Shown here: positions 8,188-16,871 of the stretch, piece by piece
Position numbering within the stretch: position 1 is the stretch's first letter
Layout: the number at the start of each line of letters is the position of its first letter
Virus record (IMG/VR): IMGVR_UViG_3300036768_000707
Span: 1 to 59,314 of that record
From: a virus
Length of the DNA: 59,314 nt
Direction: 5' to 3' (one strand)
Notes under the pieces: model-generated
Databases searched by the model: none
The model's input: only the letters and a program-made list of their open reading frames with translations
Told to the model about the DNA's origin: nothing
Program-made: the position numbers and the translations under genes

Positions 8188-9165
8188 TTACGGTTCGACG
8201 TCCACGTTCTTCGCGACCACGGTCGCGGGCACGTGAGCGACTTTGGCGTCAACACGCGTCGAGACAACGAACGATGTCGCTCCCTCGCGCGGGTCACGCC
8301 ACTTCTCCATCCGCACCTGACGCCTAAACCCTGCGTACAGGTTCATGCGGTGCGTCAAGAGGATCGTCGACCGGTCCGGTGTGCCAGGAGTCACCGCCTG
8401 GAGCGGCACGCCCTTGATTGGGATCTCCTGGTACATGAGCTGCGTCCCACCCTGGAGCATCATGTCTCCGAGCGGCGTACCACGCGCAGCGAGTGTGTCG
8501 CGATACTTCTCTTCGAGCCTCTGCGGGACGTAGAACCGCATGTTGGCCTTGTCCCTCTTGTACTTGTCAGGCAAGGCCGAGAGCATCTTGGAGAAGATCG
8601 CTTGATAGTCCTGACCGTCCGCCGAGGCGTCATACGTGTTGTTGCCCGCCCCGGTCGTCGCCTGCTTGATCCACCCGTCGAGAAGGGCGAGGTAGGGGTC
8701 GCCAGACGTCGTGTCGCCGTTGAGCATGAGCTCTTCGATGTCGCGACCAACGGCTTCTGCGATCATCGCCATGAGCGTGTCCGCGAAGCCCTCCTGCTCG
8801 ACCTGATCTTCCAGCACCTCGTCCGACACAGGCACTTCGCCGCGCAACAGGACCGTGCTGATCTCAACGACACCCGTTGTCGGGACAGCGCGATCCGCAT
8901 CCGCAAGACGCGTCGCCTCGACGCCGGGCTTCAAGACGCGTGACGCGAAGTCGATCTTCGACTCCTGCCACTTGTTAGCGTTAGCCATGACGGTCCGCAC
9001 GTCAGGCAAGATCACTTGCGGCGTGATCGCCAGGCGAAGGAACGTCCTGACCTGTTCGATTGTGAGCGGAGCCTGACCTGGCCCACCGAAATCAGCCGCG
9101 TCTGGTGAAGACGAGATATTCAGTGTGGCCTTCTGCAGAAGCTCCGCGTTACTGAGACGTGCCAT
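8188..9165 (-). CDS. Major capsid protein (HK97 fold)
   Basis: The 325-residue protein has the layout of HK97-type shells. An N-terminal helical arm is followed by an E-loop/P-domain region (VVEISTVLLRGEVPVSDEVL, then a long helix around GFADTLMAMIAEAVGRDIEE, then LNGDTTSGDP) and an A-domain with FYVPQRLEEKYRDTL and GVPLQAV. LNGD and the spine helix are characteristic of the fold. The ATG at 9165 follows GAGGAGGAGG; an 8-codon longer GTG start is less likely. A scaffold-like gene lies directly upstream. Length is usual for the family. Confidence 0.88.
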   Translation of the reverse strand: MARLSNAELLQKATLNISSSPDAADFGGPGQAPLTIEQVRTFLRLAITPQVILPDVRTVMANANKWQESKIDFASRVLKPGVEATRLADADRAVPTTGVVEISTVLLRGEVPVSDEVLEDQVEQEGFADTLMAMIAEAVGRDIEELMLNGDTTSGDPYLALLDGWIKQATTGAGNNTYDASADGQDYQAIFSKMLSALPDKYKRDKANMRFYVPQRLEEKYRDTLAARGTPLGDMMLQGGTQLMYQEIPIKGVPLQAVTPGTPDRSTILLTHRMNLYAGFRRQVRMEKWRDPREGATSFVVSTRVDAKVAHVPATVVAKNVDVEP

Positions 9166-9188
9166 AGTCTCCTCCTCCTCGTCTCTCA

Positions 9189-9656
9189 CTAACCCAAGAT
9201 GATGGGCGTGCCCATCGGCCGCTTGTTCAACGCCGCGAAGACGCTGTCGAAGCTTTCGCGCTTCGCCTTGCCCTTCGTGACAGGCTCGGACTTGTCGGTC
9301 TCTTCGAAGTCGTCAGCCGCGATCGCCTTCGTCACCGCGGTGCTCGCCTCGACACGCTCGAGCCTTTCGAGCATCTTCGCGAGCACATCGGCGTGCGCCT
9401 CCGAGTCTTCAACTGACTTCTTGACCGCGGTCGCGATCTCGCCATCCGGAGAGAGCGCCTTCGCGATCTTTTCCACCTGTTCGGCGAGTTCCGCGACTTT
9501 GGCCTCGAGTGACTTCTTCGTCTGTTCCTCCTGACTCGGTGTCGGCGCTGAAGCCTCTTCCGAACTCGACGCCTCCAACTCAGAGAGCGCCTTCGTGAGC
9601 GACTCGTTGAGCCCCTTGAAGAACTCCTCGAGCAACTTCGTCGTTTCTGTTGCCAT
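9189..9656 (-). CDS. Putative scaffolding protein
   Basis: The 155 residues are highly charged and helical (KLLEEFFKGLNESLTKALSE, then long Glu/Lys/Ala helices), with a flexible Ser/Pro-rich segment near residue 45. The C-terminal part is basic and ends MGTPIILG. Small size, coiled-coil prediction and position directly before the major capsid gene fit a scaffold that is removed on maturation, perhaps by the XkdF-like protease encoded upstream. The ATG at 9656 follows GAGGAGG; a longer start 11 codons upstream has no such site. Confidence 0.6.
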   Translation of the reverse strand: MATETTKLLEEFFKGLNESLTKALSELEASSSEEASAPTPSQEEQTKKSLEAKVAELAEQVEKIAKALSPDGEIATAVKKSVEDSEAHADVLAKMLERLERVEASTAVTKAIAADDFEETDKSEPVTKGKAKRESFDSVFAALNKRPMGTPIILG

Positions 9657-9678
9657 GAACTTTCCTTCCTCCTCTACT

Positions 9679-10452
9679 TCATGCGGCACTCAGATCTGTG
9701 CCGCACTGCTTGCAGCTACCGGCTTCCGCATCATTCAGCGCGCCACAGTGAGGGCAGATGATTCCTTCGACACTACCGGCGTCTGCGGAATCTGCCTTCT
9801 CTGCCGCAGTCGCAGTGAGCGCCTCGAAGATCGATGCTGAGAGCTTCGACACAGCCTCTTCGAGTGCGTCACGCGAAGCAGTCCCTGACTTCTTCATCGT
9901 GACGACGGACGCGATGAAGGGGGGCCAGTTCTTTGCGAACGCGCGCATGAGTTCTTGGACTTCTTCCTGTTCTGAAGTTCCGGGCGCTGTCTTTGCTGCC
10001 TTCTCTTCGCGTTGCGCACGACCAATGAGCGACCGGAGTGCTCGGTACATGCGTTCGCGCGCGGACAGCTTGAGCGGAGACGTAGCTTCGACCGATTGCG
10101 AGGCCTCGGACTTGGCGATGTAGCCAAGCTGATCGAACCAGGCGAGAAGGGTGTCAGCAGCCTTCTGCACGTGATCCGGCGCCTGCGCGAGCGTCTCCCC
10201 ATCGCGCAGTTTCTGAAGCAGGCCGCCGAGCACCTCATGAGCCTTGATGAGCTCCATTTCTTCCTCGACGGCCTTCGCAAGTTCTGTCGTTACACTCACC
10301 TCCTCCGCAGTTTTCATAACCATCCAACCCTCCTCCTCGTTCGCTGGATGATCGACCCCGGACGTCTCCTGCCACTTGATGTCAACGAGCGCACGGGGGG
10401 CGCCGTGGATAAACGGTGCCAGCGTCGCTCCCCGGTTCTGCGCGTCCGTCAT
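9679..10452 (-). CDS. Virion or assembly protein with C-terminal zinc ribbon
   Basis: The 257-residue protein begins with a short segment containing SGVDHPANEEEGWMVMK, which resembles the Pro-Ala turn found near the start of XkdF-type proteins. A long charged helical middle follows, then a zinc ribbon at the end (CPHCGALND, then CKQCG: two CX2C knuckles). It may be a second scaffold or a capsid-associated protein. The ATG at 10452 is chosen over one at 10467 because only the former has a purine-rich leader. The gene lies just after a terminator-like hairpin. Confidence 0.6.
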   Translation of the reverse strand: MTDAQNRGATLAPFIHGAPRALVDIKWQETSGVDHPANEEEGWMVMKTAEEVSVTTELAKAVEEEMELIKAHEVLGGLLQKLRDGETLAQAPDHVQKAADTLLAWFDQLGYIAKSEASQSVEATSPLKLSARERMYRALRSLIGRAQREEKAAKTAPGTSEQEEVQELMRAFAKNWPPFIASVVTMKKSGTASRDALEEAVSKLSASIFEALTATAAEKADSADAGSVEGIICPHCGALNDAEAGSCKQCGTDLSAA

Positions 10453-10465
10453 CCTGTTCCCCCAC

Positions 10466-10500
10466 ATAAAAGGCGCTCGTCCCTCACGACGGCGCCTTCA
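10466..10500 (-). terminator. Terminator-like hairpin
   Basis: A bulged stem (AAGGCGCTCGT with ACGA and GCGCCTT, loop CCCTC) is followed on the minus strand by four Ts. It separates the two small proteins at 10.6-11.0 kb from the zinc-ribbon/scaffold/capsid block. It may split the structural transcript into an early and a capsid section. Confidence 0.6.
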
Positions 10501-10610
10501 ATGCTGTGCCTCCGTTACTTTGGCAGTTATTGAGCTCGAGGGCCAGCCCTCGGTAGCTTTCACTTACAATAATGAACAGCCCAACTTTGTCATGTCAAGA
10601 GTCTTGAGTT

Positions 10611-10826
10611 TCAAGAACTAGGCTCGTCTAGCTGCAAAGAAACTCGGACGGAACTGTTCTTCCCAAGCTTCAGCACGATTCGAAGGGAAAGTCCATACGT
10701 GACAGCTAGTGCGACAGCGTCTTCCACTTTCGCCCCAGCGAGCGCTCGGATGAGCGTCTCGCGCGCGCGTTTGACCGATGGATGCGTACTCGGGAGCATG
10801 ACGGGACGAGGCCCGGACGTCGTCAT
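10611..10826 (-). CDS. Small hypothetical protein of the head module
   Basis: This 71-residue protein has a basic N-terminal half with a helix (SVKRARETLIRALAGAKVEDAVALAV) and a C-terminal strand pair rich in Leu and Val. It is translationally coupled (ATGA) to the 70-residue protein before it. Function is unknown. About 110 nt without a gene follow before the terminator-like hairpin. Confidence 0.55.
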   Translation of the reverse strand: MTTSGPRPVMLPSTHPSVKRARETLIRALAGAKVEDAVALAVTYGLSLRIVLKLGKNSSVRVSLQLDEPSS

Positions 10827-11035
10827 GGAGAAGGTTCTTCTTCTACTCGGAACTCGTACGTCATAGCCGTCTTGACCGTGTCAGGGTGAGACTCCAAGAA
10901 GTAGGCGAGGGCGAGAGCTGGTTCATGCGCCAGACATGACAGCTGAAGCCACGCTTCGGCTCCGGCCCTTCTGTACAAGATCTTGAACTGCCGACGCGCA
11001 TGTTCTACTGATTTTTCCGCGTCAAGAGGTAGCAT
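10823..11035 (-). CDS. Small hypothetical protein of the head module
   Basis: This 70-residue, mainly helical protein starts MLPLDAEKSVEHARRQFKIL after an AGGAG site. It lies after the protease gene and is coupled by a 4-nt overlap to the next small protein; the two may act together. No motif was recognised. Confidence 0.55.
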   Translation of the reverse strand: MLPLDAEKSVEHARRQFKILYRRAGAEAWLQLSCLAHEPALALAYFLESHPDTVKTAMTYEFRVEEEPSP

Positions 11036-11053
11036 TTACACACTCCTCTTAGA

Positions 11054-11926
11054 CTAAGAGACGACGAGGCGCTTCGCTTTCCCTCCGAACGAGAACCCCC
11101 TGATGGCGCCCGCTTTCACAAGGTCCCACGCATCTGGCTCCCAGATGACGCCCATGTACACCGAGTCTTTCGGAATGGTGCGCGTCTCAACCGTTCCATC
11201 AGGCAGCATGAACTGCGCCTCGACATCGTACGGCCACTGCACGATATCGACCCACTCGCCAATCTTCTTCATGCCGACACCGGGGAGCATACCATGCTGC
11301 CGGTAGATGTTCCTGTCTCCGCCCTGCACGTAAGAGACGCGCGCGTCAAACAGCTCGTCAGGAGTAGCGAACTCGTTATGCGCGTCGAGGACGGGGTCAT
11401 CGAATGCACGCGGGGAAGACTTGTAGACGACCGAGAACGTGTACCGCTTCGCGTCATCCGCCTTCATGAGCGTCTCAGCGTAGAACTTCGTCTCCGTCTC
11501 TTCGTCTTTCACGACGTGTTCGGGTTGCACAGCTTGGGTGTCAGGCTCAACTGCGGGCGTAGAAGTCTCTTGTGCAGCAGCCTGGACCTGGTGCGGGTGC
11601 GAGTGCGGACGTACATGTACGGCGTACTTGCGGTCATGGCGAGGAAGTAGCCAGTGGCCTTCTTCTTGCCTCGGAGCATCTTCTTTGCCTGTCAACCATC
11701 GCATGCCCGCTGAGATCAACGGTGTCCAACGGCCGTGCTGATCTCGGGGCTGACCTTCGTGGTACTTTTGGACGCCGAGCAGTTGTTCAGCGAGTGCGAC
11801 GAGTTCTGCGTACGCCATCTTGTGTTCGACGCGCCGCATAATCTCCGCGCAGTAAGCTTTGGGATCTTCCTTGTCCGCATTCTGCTCGACGCAGTCATCG
11901 AAGTTCAGATAGTTCGCGAACGGCAT
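11054..11926 (-). CDS. XkdF-like prohead protease
   Basis: The 290-residue protein has a small helical N-terminal region (residues 1-55), a low-complexity linker rich in Glu, Gln and Val, and then the XkdF-type domain (about 150-285). That domain shows VYKSSPRAFDDPVLDAHNEF, FDARVSYVQG, VYMGVIWEPDAWDLVKAG and the end AIRGFSFGGKAKRLVV. These are the conserved blocks of the putative phage serine protease family found beside capsid genes; the Ser in GFSFGG is a candidate active-site residue. It probably cleaves scaffold or capsid arms during head maturation. It follows the MuF-like gene, as is usual. Confidence 0.75.
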   Translation of the reverse strand: MPFANYLNFDDCVEQNADKEDPKAYCAEIMRRVEHKMAYAELVALAEQLLGVQKYHEGQPRDQHGRWTPLISAGMRWLTGKEDAPRQEEGHWLLPRHDRKYAVHVRPHSHPHQVQAAAQETSTPAVEPDTQAVQPEHVVKDEETETKFYAETLMKADDAKRYTFSVVYKSSPRAFDDPVLDAHNEFATPDELFDARVSYVQGGDRNIYRQHGMLPGVGMKKIGEWVDIVQWPYDVEAQFMLPDGTVETRTIPKDSVYMGVIWEPDAWDLVKAGAIRGFSFGGKAKRLVVS

Positions 11927-12004
11927 AGTCTACTTCTCCGAAAGCTCCTCCACATGTTCCCGAAGAGCTGTCATTACCGCCCTCCTGCTGGTCACACACA
12001 CCTT

Positions 12005-13000
12005 TTATGATACGAGCTCTTCGTTCAAGAGCTCATCTTCGTCCCCCAAGAAGAGCTCGCGCGGAGGAAGCCAGCCACGTGTATCCGCAGCAAGTGCACA
12101 CCGGCACCAGGGGTGTGCGGGTGGGTGCATGATCTCATCACCAGACACAGAGAAGAAGGGCTCATCGATCTCGACGTAGCCCTGTGCCGCATTTTCCAGA
12201 CACGTAGGACATACAGGGGTGAGTTCGGCTGAAGGTGAGTCCTCCGCTGTAAGCCATCTGCGCGCGCGGATGCCGTTGCGTTCGAACGTCTCAAACGTCA
12301 CCGCCTCCCATGCACGCGCAGTCTCAGTACGCGCGATCACTTCTGCCCGTCTGCGCGCCAGATCTTCGACGCGCGCGCGCAAGTCAGAAATGAGGTCATC
12401 GATGGGCTTCGGATTCTGCGGGTCAGTAGCTTCAACGATCAGACGCGCGATATCCTGTGCATCTTTTCCGAAAGAGTCTTTGAGATAGTCGCGCGCCGTA
12501 TCAGCAAGTTCTGGAAAGAGCGTGCGGAACGTCTCCTCCGGCGTTGTCCAATCGAAGCCATCCTCAAACCCGAGTTCGGTTGTCGCTAATCTTCCTGCGG
12601 ACTCCGCGACATCTGCGATCGTGTCCAGCACCGTATCCGCCTCATACTCGAGGTCTTCGTCAGAAAGCTCCATCAGCCGCGCGATCGCGTCAATGAGTTG
12701 TTCCTCGTCTGCGTCTGCTTTCTGCACGATCTCGACAGGGAGAGGGGAACGGGCGGGAGCGCGATGTGCACGCGCGATCGCGACCAGGGTCTCGTACGGC
12801 GGATACTTACTCCGCATTCTCTCAAACGACTGGGTCACAGCCCGCAGCACCTTCTTTTCCACGCGCTGCTTGATTCTGCTCGTGCTACCATACAACTGCG
12901 GTGCGGAAGCTGCGCGAAGAAGATGCTCGTAGACCTTGCGGATACGGGCGAGACGTCGAAGTCGGGGTGAGTATCTAGCCTTAGTGATGATTGGTTCCAC
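12005..13000 (-). CDS. MuF / SPP1 gp7-like minor head protein
   Basis: The 331-residue protein is helical at its start and contains the MuF-family core in the second half. Features are VIARTETARAWEAV, a Trp-containing RRWLTAEDS, a Cys pair (VCPTC) and the signature HPPAHPWCRCAL. MuF-type proteins enter the head with the portal and are ejected or help DNA exit. The gene overlaps the portal gene by 20 nt, a common arrangement. The start codon is GTG at 13000 after GAAGGG. Confidence 0.85.
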   Translation of the reverse strand: MEPIITKARYSPRLRRLARIRKVYEHLLRAASAPQLYGSTSRIKQRVEKKVLRAVTQSFERMRSKYPPYETLVAIARAHRAPARSPLPVEIVQKADADEEQLIDAIARLMELSDEDLEYEADTVLDTIADVAESAGRLATTELGFEDGFDWTTPEETFRTLFPELADTARDYLKDSFGKDAQDIARLIVEATDPQNPKPIDDLISDLRARVEDLARRRAEVIARTETARAWEAVTFETFERNGIRARRWLTAEDSPSAELTPVCPTCLENAAQGYVEIDEPFFSVSGDEIMHPPAHPWCRCALAADTRGWLPPRELFLGDEDELLNEELVS

Positions 13001-14603
13001 GCATCGAAAACCCTTCTTCCATCAGTAACATCTCCGTCACGTCGTCAAGGCGCGAGAGCGATTGTTCGATGCGATCGCGAAGAGCTTTCGTCATCGCTCC
13101 AGGAACAGGAAGCGGACCCGGAGGTGCTGTGCCATCATCTGGCACAACGCTTTGGCGTGTCGCGCTTGATGGGAGGGCAAGGTCATTCGCCTTCAGCCAC
13201 TCAGAGAGTGTCAGATCTGCGAAGCGATCGTCGTAGGACATATGCAGCCGTGCTCTGCCTTCGTTGATCGTCATGAGGTCGAGCATGACGAGCTGGTGCA
13301 CAATGGACGCATCGACAGACTCATCTGAGATGTCGAGTGCTTCGAAGTCCATCTTGTACGCGAGTTGTGAAGGTGTCGGAGGGGGCTCGCCGACGATGCC
13401 GCCTCCCGCTTTATAGCGCGCGAACTCGACCTCGACAAAGCGGTTCAGTCTGTCCTCGATGATGTCTTGACCACGTGCTACGACGCCATCTTTGTAGATG
13501 CGGTTGGTGACATTCGCGATCGAGCCGCCAAGAAATCCCTGACGTGCGATGCCCAGCCGGTCAGGCGGGACGCGGTGTGCTGTGAGCACCGCCTCATCCA
13601 TCATCGACAGCATGCGGGCGAAGTGGAGATCATTCTGCTGTACTGTGATGCGCTCGATCTGCACACGCGCATCGCCTTCGATCGGCAAGAGCAGGTTGCG
13701 GTGTGGGTCTTTGTGCTGCTCTCGAAGCTGCTCCTCCAACTCGTCGATCGTGCGGTCGACATCTTTCGCGAGACCAGAGACGATGATCACGAGACGAGGT
13801 TCGCGCGCATTCGAGAACCAGAGCACATTGTAGTCACGAGCCGCGATCGCGAGGCTGATATGACCGACCGCAGAGATGTATGTCGGGATGCCATACCATG
13901 TTGAGCGCCGAGATGGCTTCCGGAAGATCAGCAACTCGTTCGCCAGCTCCTGTGCTGGAGTACCATCTGGAGCAGGCCGGCCGTTCTTCGCGTAGAAATT
14001 GCCTGACTCATTCCAGAGCTTGAACCAGACCTGCCGCCCCTGTCTGATCTGAGCGAACAGTCGACCAGAGCGGTGCGCGCGCACAGTGTGCGCGGGGACG
14101 GGATAGATCTGACGTACGACACCGCGCGTGTCACGCGCGACTTCGATCATGCCCCAGGCGAGCGTCTCGTAATCTGTCTGCATCGCCTGCAGCACTTCGA
14201 GTGACGTCATGTCAGAGGTGAGACTCTCCCACCACTCCTCGAGCTCTTGCTTCTGCGCGGGGTCAGCGTCCTCATGCGCGCGCTTCGGCACGAAGATTGG
14301 GCCACCAGCGATGATGTCTGACACCTTCTGCTCGATGCATGCTGCATGGATGGGATGAGCTTCGGCGAGTGTGACGAGCTGCTCAAACGAGTAGGGCGGA
14401 ATGCGCAAGGCATTGCCATACCCAGAGACGTTGAGGAAAGGGTCTTCTGTGAGTTGTCGAGATGGGAACTCGCGCATGACGAGTCCATCGCTATCGCGCG
14501 CGGTTGAAGAGGCGGCCTTGCTGATGCCTCCGAACGAGACGACACGCGCGATGCGAGCACCTGAACTCTGCGGCTCGTCCTCTGGGACGAAAGGTTCTGC
14601 CAT
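12981..14603 (-). CDS. Portal protein
   Basis: The 540-residue protein has the layout of PBSX/SPP1-type portals. The N-terminal part contains HPIHAACIEQKVSDIIAGG, a middle wing has WGMIEVARDTRG and FRKPSRRSTWYGIPTYISAV, and the stem and crown helices follow (RMLSMMDEAVLTAHRVPPDRLG, then ITRIYK-like VTNRIYKDG). It forms the dodecameric ring through which terminase packages DNA. The ATG at 14603 follows GGAGGGATC. It begins the structural operon. Confidence 0.88.
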   Translation of the reverse strand: MAEPFVPEDEPQSSGARIARVVSFGGISKAASSTARDSDGLVMREFPSRQLTEDPFLNVSGYGNALRIPPYSFEQLVTLAEAHPIHAACIEQKVSDIIAGGPIFVPKRAHEDADPAQKQELEEWWESLTSDMTSLEVLQAMQTDYETLAWGMIEVARDTRGVVRQIYPVPAHTVRAHRSGRLFAQIRQGRQVWFKLWNESGNFYAKNGRPAPDGTPAQELANELLIFRKPSRRSTWYGIPTYISAVGHISLAIAARDYNVLWFSNAREPRLVIIVSGLAKDVDRTIDELEEQLREQHKDPHRNLLLPIEGDARVQIERITVQQNDLHFARMLSMMDEAVLTAHRVPPDRLGIARQGFLGGSIANVTNRIYKDGVVARGQDIIEDRLNRFVEVEFARYKAGGGIVGEPPPTPSQLAYKMDFEALDISDESVDASIVHQLVMLDLMTINEGRARLHMSYDDRFADLTLSEWLKANDLALPSSATRQSVVPDDGTAPPGPLPVPGAMTKALRDRIEQSLSRLDDVTEMLLMEEGFSMRGTNHH

Positions 14604-14627
14604 GATCCCTCCATCTCCGGACGTGTC

Positions 14628-14685
14628 ACGTCATGACGTCCGATGACGTAGTAATCATCATATTGCAGAACCAGAGGCTTGGTAA
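14628..14685 (-). promoter_or_regulatory. Likely structural-operon promoter with operator half-sites downstream
   Basis: On the minus strand TTACCA (14685-14680), 17 nt and TATGAT (14662-14657) form a plausible sigma70 promoter just upstream of the portal gene. Between it and the portal start lie three ACGTC-type half-sites, including ACGTCATGACGT (14628-14639) and an overlapping ACGTCC-GA-TGACGT (14636-14649). They resemble the palindrome inside the accessory promoters, but here lie over the start site. Control by the same regulator is an inference. Confidence 0.5.
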
Positions 14686-14690
14686 AAGCG

Positions 14691-14720
14691 GGGGGAGCCG
14701 GAGATTTTTCCGGCTCCCCC
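14691..14720 (-). terminator. Strong hairpin terminator
   Basis: A perfect 11-bp stem (GGGGGAGCCGG with CCGGCTCCCCC) with an 8-nt loop lies after the small zinc-protein gene and upstream of the portal promoter. On the minus strand it is followed by a short T-run (GCTTTTACC). A second 9-bp hairpin (14729-14758, GGTTGGGG with CCCCAACC) spans the stop codon of that gene, making a double terminator that insulates the structural operon. Confidence 0.75.
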
Positions 14721-14740
14721 TGTCAGTAAGGTTGGGGGGC

Positions 14741-14953
14741 TTAGATGAGCCCCAACCTCACTAACCAGCTGTTGTGCCCATGCGGGCACTTGCCGTCCGG
14801 CTCGACCCGGCAACCATCGGTTGCGCGGGCGACGCCGTCCTCAAGCCATCGCTCGAGCTTCGCGAACGACGGCCGCTTGGTCGTGACCTTGTGGCGCTGC
14901 CCCGCGGGCCGGCCGCATGTCGGGCAGGTCTGCGTCTGCGTGTCCATCATCAT
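14741..14953 (-). CDS. Small zinc-binding protein
   Basis: This 70-residue protein has a CPTCGRP knuckle at the N-terminus and a second Cys/His group near the C-terminus (GCRVEPDGKCPHGHNSW), giving a likely single zinc site. It is driven by its own operator-type promoter and closed by a double terminator, so it is a one-gene cassette inserted between the terminase and portal genes. Three in-frame ATGs occur; 14953 follows AGGAGGTGAG. Function is unknown. Confidence 0.65.
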   Translation of the reverse strand: MMMDTQTQTCPTCGRPAGQRHKVTTKRPSFAKLERWLEDGVARATDGCRVEPDGKCPHGHNSWLVRLGLI

Positions 14954-14969
14954 CTCACCTCCTGCTAGG

Positions 14970-14999
14970 AGTATACGTCAGATGACGTCAGGCTGTCAA
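14970..14999 (-). promoter_or_regulatory. Operator-type promoter (site a)
   Basis: On the minus strand TTGACA (14999-14994), an 18-nt spacer and TATACT (14975-14970). The spacer includes the palindrome ACGTCA-GA-TGACGT (14975-14988). It drives the small zinc-protein gene with a leader of only about 10 nt. Confidence 0.85.
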
Positions 15000-15003
15000 G
15001 GCC

Positions 15004-16506
15004 TTAGAAGCGGCGGAGGCGCAGAATCCGCGCGGGGCGTACGTCGCGGTGCTTGCCCAGGTGTGCACGCCACGCCATCGCACACGCAACGAGTGAGTCA
15101 GGAGGATGGCCTTTGCCGCTGTGCCGGTACAGGTCGTCGACCGTCGCGTAGAGGTGGTCAGCTGTCAGGCTTGCGATGTCGGGAGAGATCACGTCCCCGC
15201 GCTCGATAGCGAGGATCCAGTCCGAGAACAGCTGAGTACGCGTCATGCCATGCATCTTGATGGCGGATGCTTCCTCTTCGAGATAGTCTTCGACCACCGC
15301 CCCAATCCCTGTCCCATCGTGAGCAGCCTCTCCCCCATAGGCCGCGATCCTAGCATTGAGTCTCTCGATCATGAGCGGATACGGCTTCTTCTGATGCCGC
15401 TCAAACGACACAATGCGCGCGGGTGTTACATCTGTCCTGATCGTCACGATCGCTGTATAGTCTCTGTCGCGCGCCCAGTCTGCTCCATGCACATACGTCG
15501 CGCCCGGGACAGGCCTTTCGAACGTGTACTGCCGTCCAACAACATCATCTACTTTGCCGTACTTAGGATTGAAGCAGCGCTTGACTGCGAACGAGTCGAT
15601 CGCGCGTCCTTCCGAGGACGGCTCTTGCAGCTCATACTCAACCTCCCACATCGATTCCGACACTTCATGACGCTTTCGCTCCACCTCTTCAACTGCAAGC
15701 CAGCCCCCGTTCTCTTCGAGATTCTCTTTGTAGCACCATTCACGCACAGGCCAGCCGTGCGCAGCCGCGCGCTTCTTGATCTCAGTCACTGTCCCATCCG
15801 GATAGTGATGGGTCGATGATAGCACCGTCTGCGCGCGGAACGAGAGGCCGGATGCTTTCGTCGATGAAAGTGTCTGGCCCATTGCTGCGTCGAGCACAGC
15901 GAGGTCCATCTCGTCACACTCGTCTAGGCGCAGCCTGTGTGGGTGCGGACCACGCGCCGATCGCGTCGAGGCGGTGAGCGCGCGAAGCCAGTTGCCATGA
16001 ACTGTCTTCGTGAGCCACGTCAGGGGCTCGCGCGGCAAGAAGCGCCGAAACGGCCCTGTCATGCGCGCGATCGGTACGCCGTGCGCATCGCGCACGATGT
16101 AGGTGTAGTCCCAGACCTGCTTCGTCACCTCGTGCACGCGCTGTGACTGCTGCGCAGACCCGCCAAGCACTGCGACATTCATGCCGTCGAGAAGCTCGAG
16201 CAATGACAGGCCGCCGAGCATCGTCGACTTGCCCGCGAGGCCACGTGAGCCAAGCCAGACGATGATCGAATGCTGCGCAGTGTACGCCTCCCAGAACGCA
16301 TCGAGAGGCGCTGTATGTCCGGGACAGACTGCTTTATCGGCGAGAATGATGCCGAAGAAGTCTCTGCAGAACTTCTTCAGCTCTTCTTTGGTCGATGGCG
16401 ACAAGTAAGAGAAGAGCTTGCCGTCCGACTTCCTCCGGAAGGAGAGCTGGCCGACCTCTGGCAGCGCAGCGATCAGTTCGGGGTCATCGATCTGCAGCGT
16501 CGTCAC
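15004..16506 (-). CDS. terL: Terminase large subunit
   Basis: The 500-residue packaging motor has a Walker A-like loop GSRGLAGKST (about residue 86), a Walker B RLRLDECDEMD (about 192), and a C-terminal RNase H-like nuclease. The nuclease is marked by GADWARDRDYTA (first Asp), HDGTGIG and PDSLVACAMAW. It translocates DNA through the portal and cuts concatemers. It starts with GTG at 16506 and has a weak RBS (GAGG). A small-subunit candidate is not adjacent; the best one lies at 33345-33953. Downstream an operator-type promoter follows within 10 nt of the stop. Confidence 0.92.
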   Translation of the reverse strand: MTTLQIDDPELIAALPEVGQLSFRRKSDGKLFSYLSPSTKEELKKFCRDFFGIILADKAVCPGHTAPLDAFWEAYTAQHSIIVWLGSRGLAGKSTMLGGLSLLELLDGMNVAVLGGSAQQSQRVHEVTKQVWDYTYIVRDAHGVPIARMTGPFRRFLPREPLTWLTKTVHGNWLRALTASTRSARGPHPHRLRLDECDEMDLAVLDAAMGQTLSSTKASGLSFRAQTVLSSTHHYPDGTVTEIKKRAAAHGWPVREWCYKENLEENGGWLAVEEVERKRHEVSESMWEVEYELQEPSSEGRAIDSFAVKRCFNPKYGKVDDVVGRQYTFERPVPGATYVHGADWARDRDYTAIVTIRTDVTPARIVSFERHQKKPYPLMIERLNARIAAYGGEAAHDGTGIGAVVEDYLEEEASAIKMHGMTRTQLFSDWILAIERGDVISPDIASLTADHLYATVDDLYRHSGKGHPPDSLVACAMAWRAHLGKHRDVRPARILRLRRF

Positions 16507-16565
16507 GGCGTCCGGCCTCGTACATGCACGTGTCAGTGTAGTACATGCGTGCGCGTGAGTGCAGC

Positions 16566-16598
16566 AACGGCCCGCCGGCTAGAAACAAACGGGCCGTT
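16566..16598 (-). terminator. Hairpin between the methyltransferase operon and terminase
   Basis: A perfect 9-bp stem (AACGGCCCG with CGGGCCGTT) and a 15-nt loop close the accessory operon that starts at about 20.1 kb. No clear T-run follows, so it may act partly as an attenuator. The remaining sequence to 16507 is a leader for terminase in which I see no convincing promoter. Confidence 0.5.
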
Positions 16599-16607
16599 AC
16601 TGCCGTG

Positions 16608-16871
16608 TCACGCGATCAGCACATCGTATGCAGCGCTCGCCTCCCTGCACACGCTCGCGAGTGCGTCACGCGGAGTGACGCGATAGCTGGTGATGGCTGC
16701 TCGACAGACGGGCGTTGAGCTAGTGGAGTGGAGGTGGACGATGCATCGCAGAGGGAAGGTACAGCATGTACCGTCACCCAACGCCCGCCTGCAGAACAGC
16801 CATCTTGTTGTGTAGACAAAGTATTGCATACCTCCAGCTGCTATCCAAGACCTGCACACCCTGTCACGCAT
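16608..16871 (-). CDS. Hypothetical 87-residue protein
   Basis: An ATG at 16871 inside GGGGATGCGTGA overlaps the methyltransferase stop by 8 nt and opens an 87-residue frame ending AAYDVLIA. The composition (several Cys, a basic middle, and a helix ITSYRVTPRDALASVCREAS) is plausible for a small protein. Coupling to the upstream gene supports expression. Without it, 16507-16863 would hold only the hairpin. The same frame continues upstream over the methyltransferase as a shadow, so coding is uncertain. Confidence 0.4.
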   Translation of the reverse strand: MRDRVCRSWIAAGGMQYFVYTTRWLFCRRALGDGTCCTFPLRCIVHLHSTSSTPVCRAAITSYRVTPRDALASVCREASAAYDVLIA

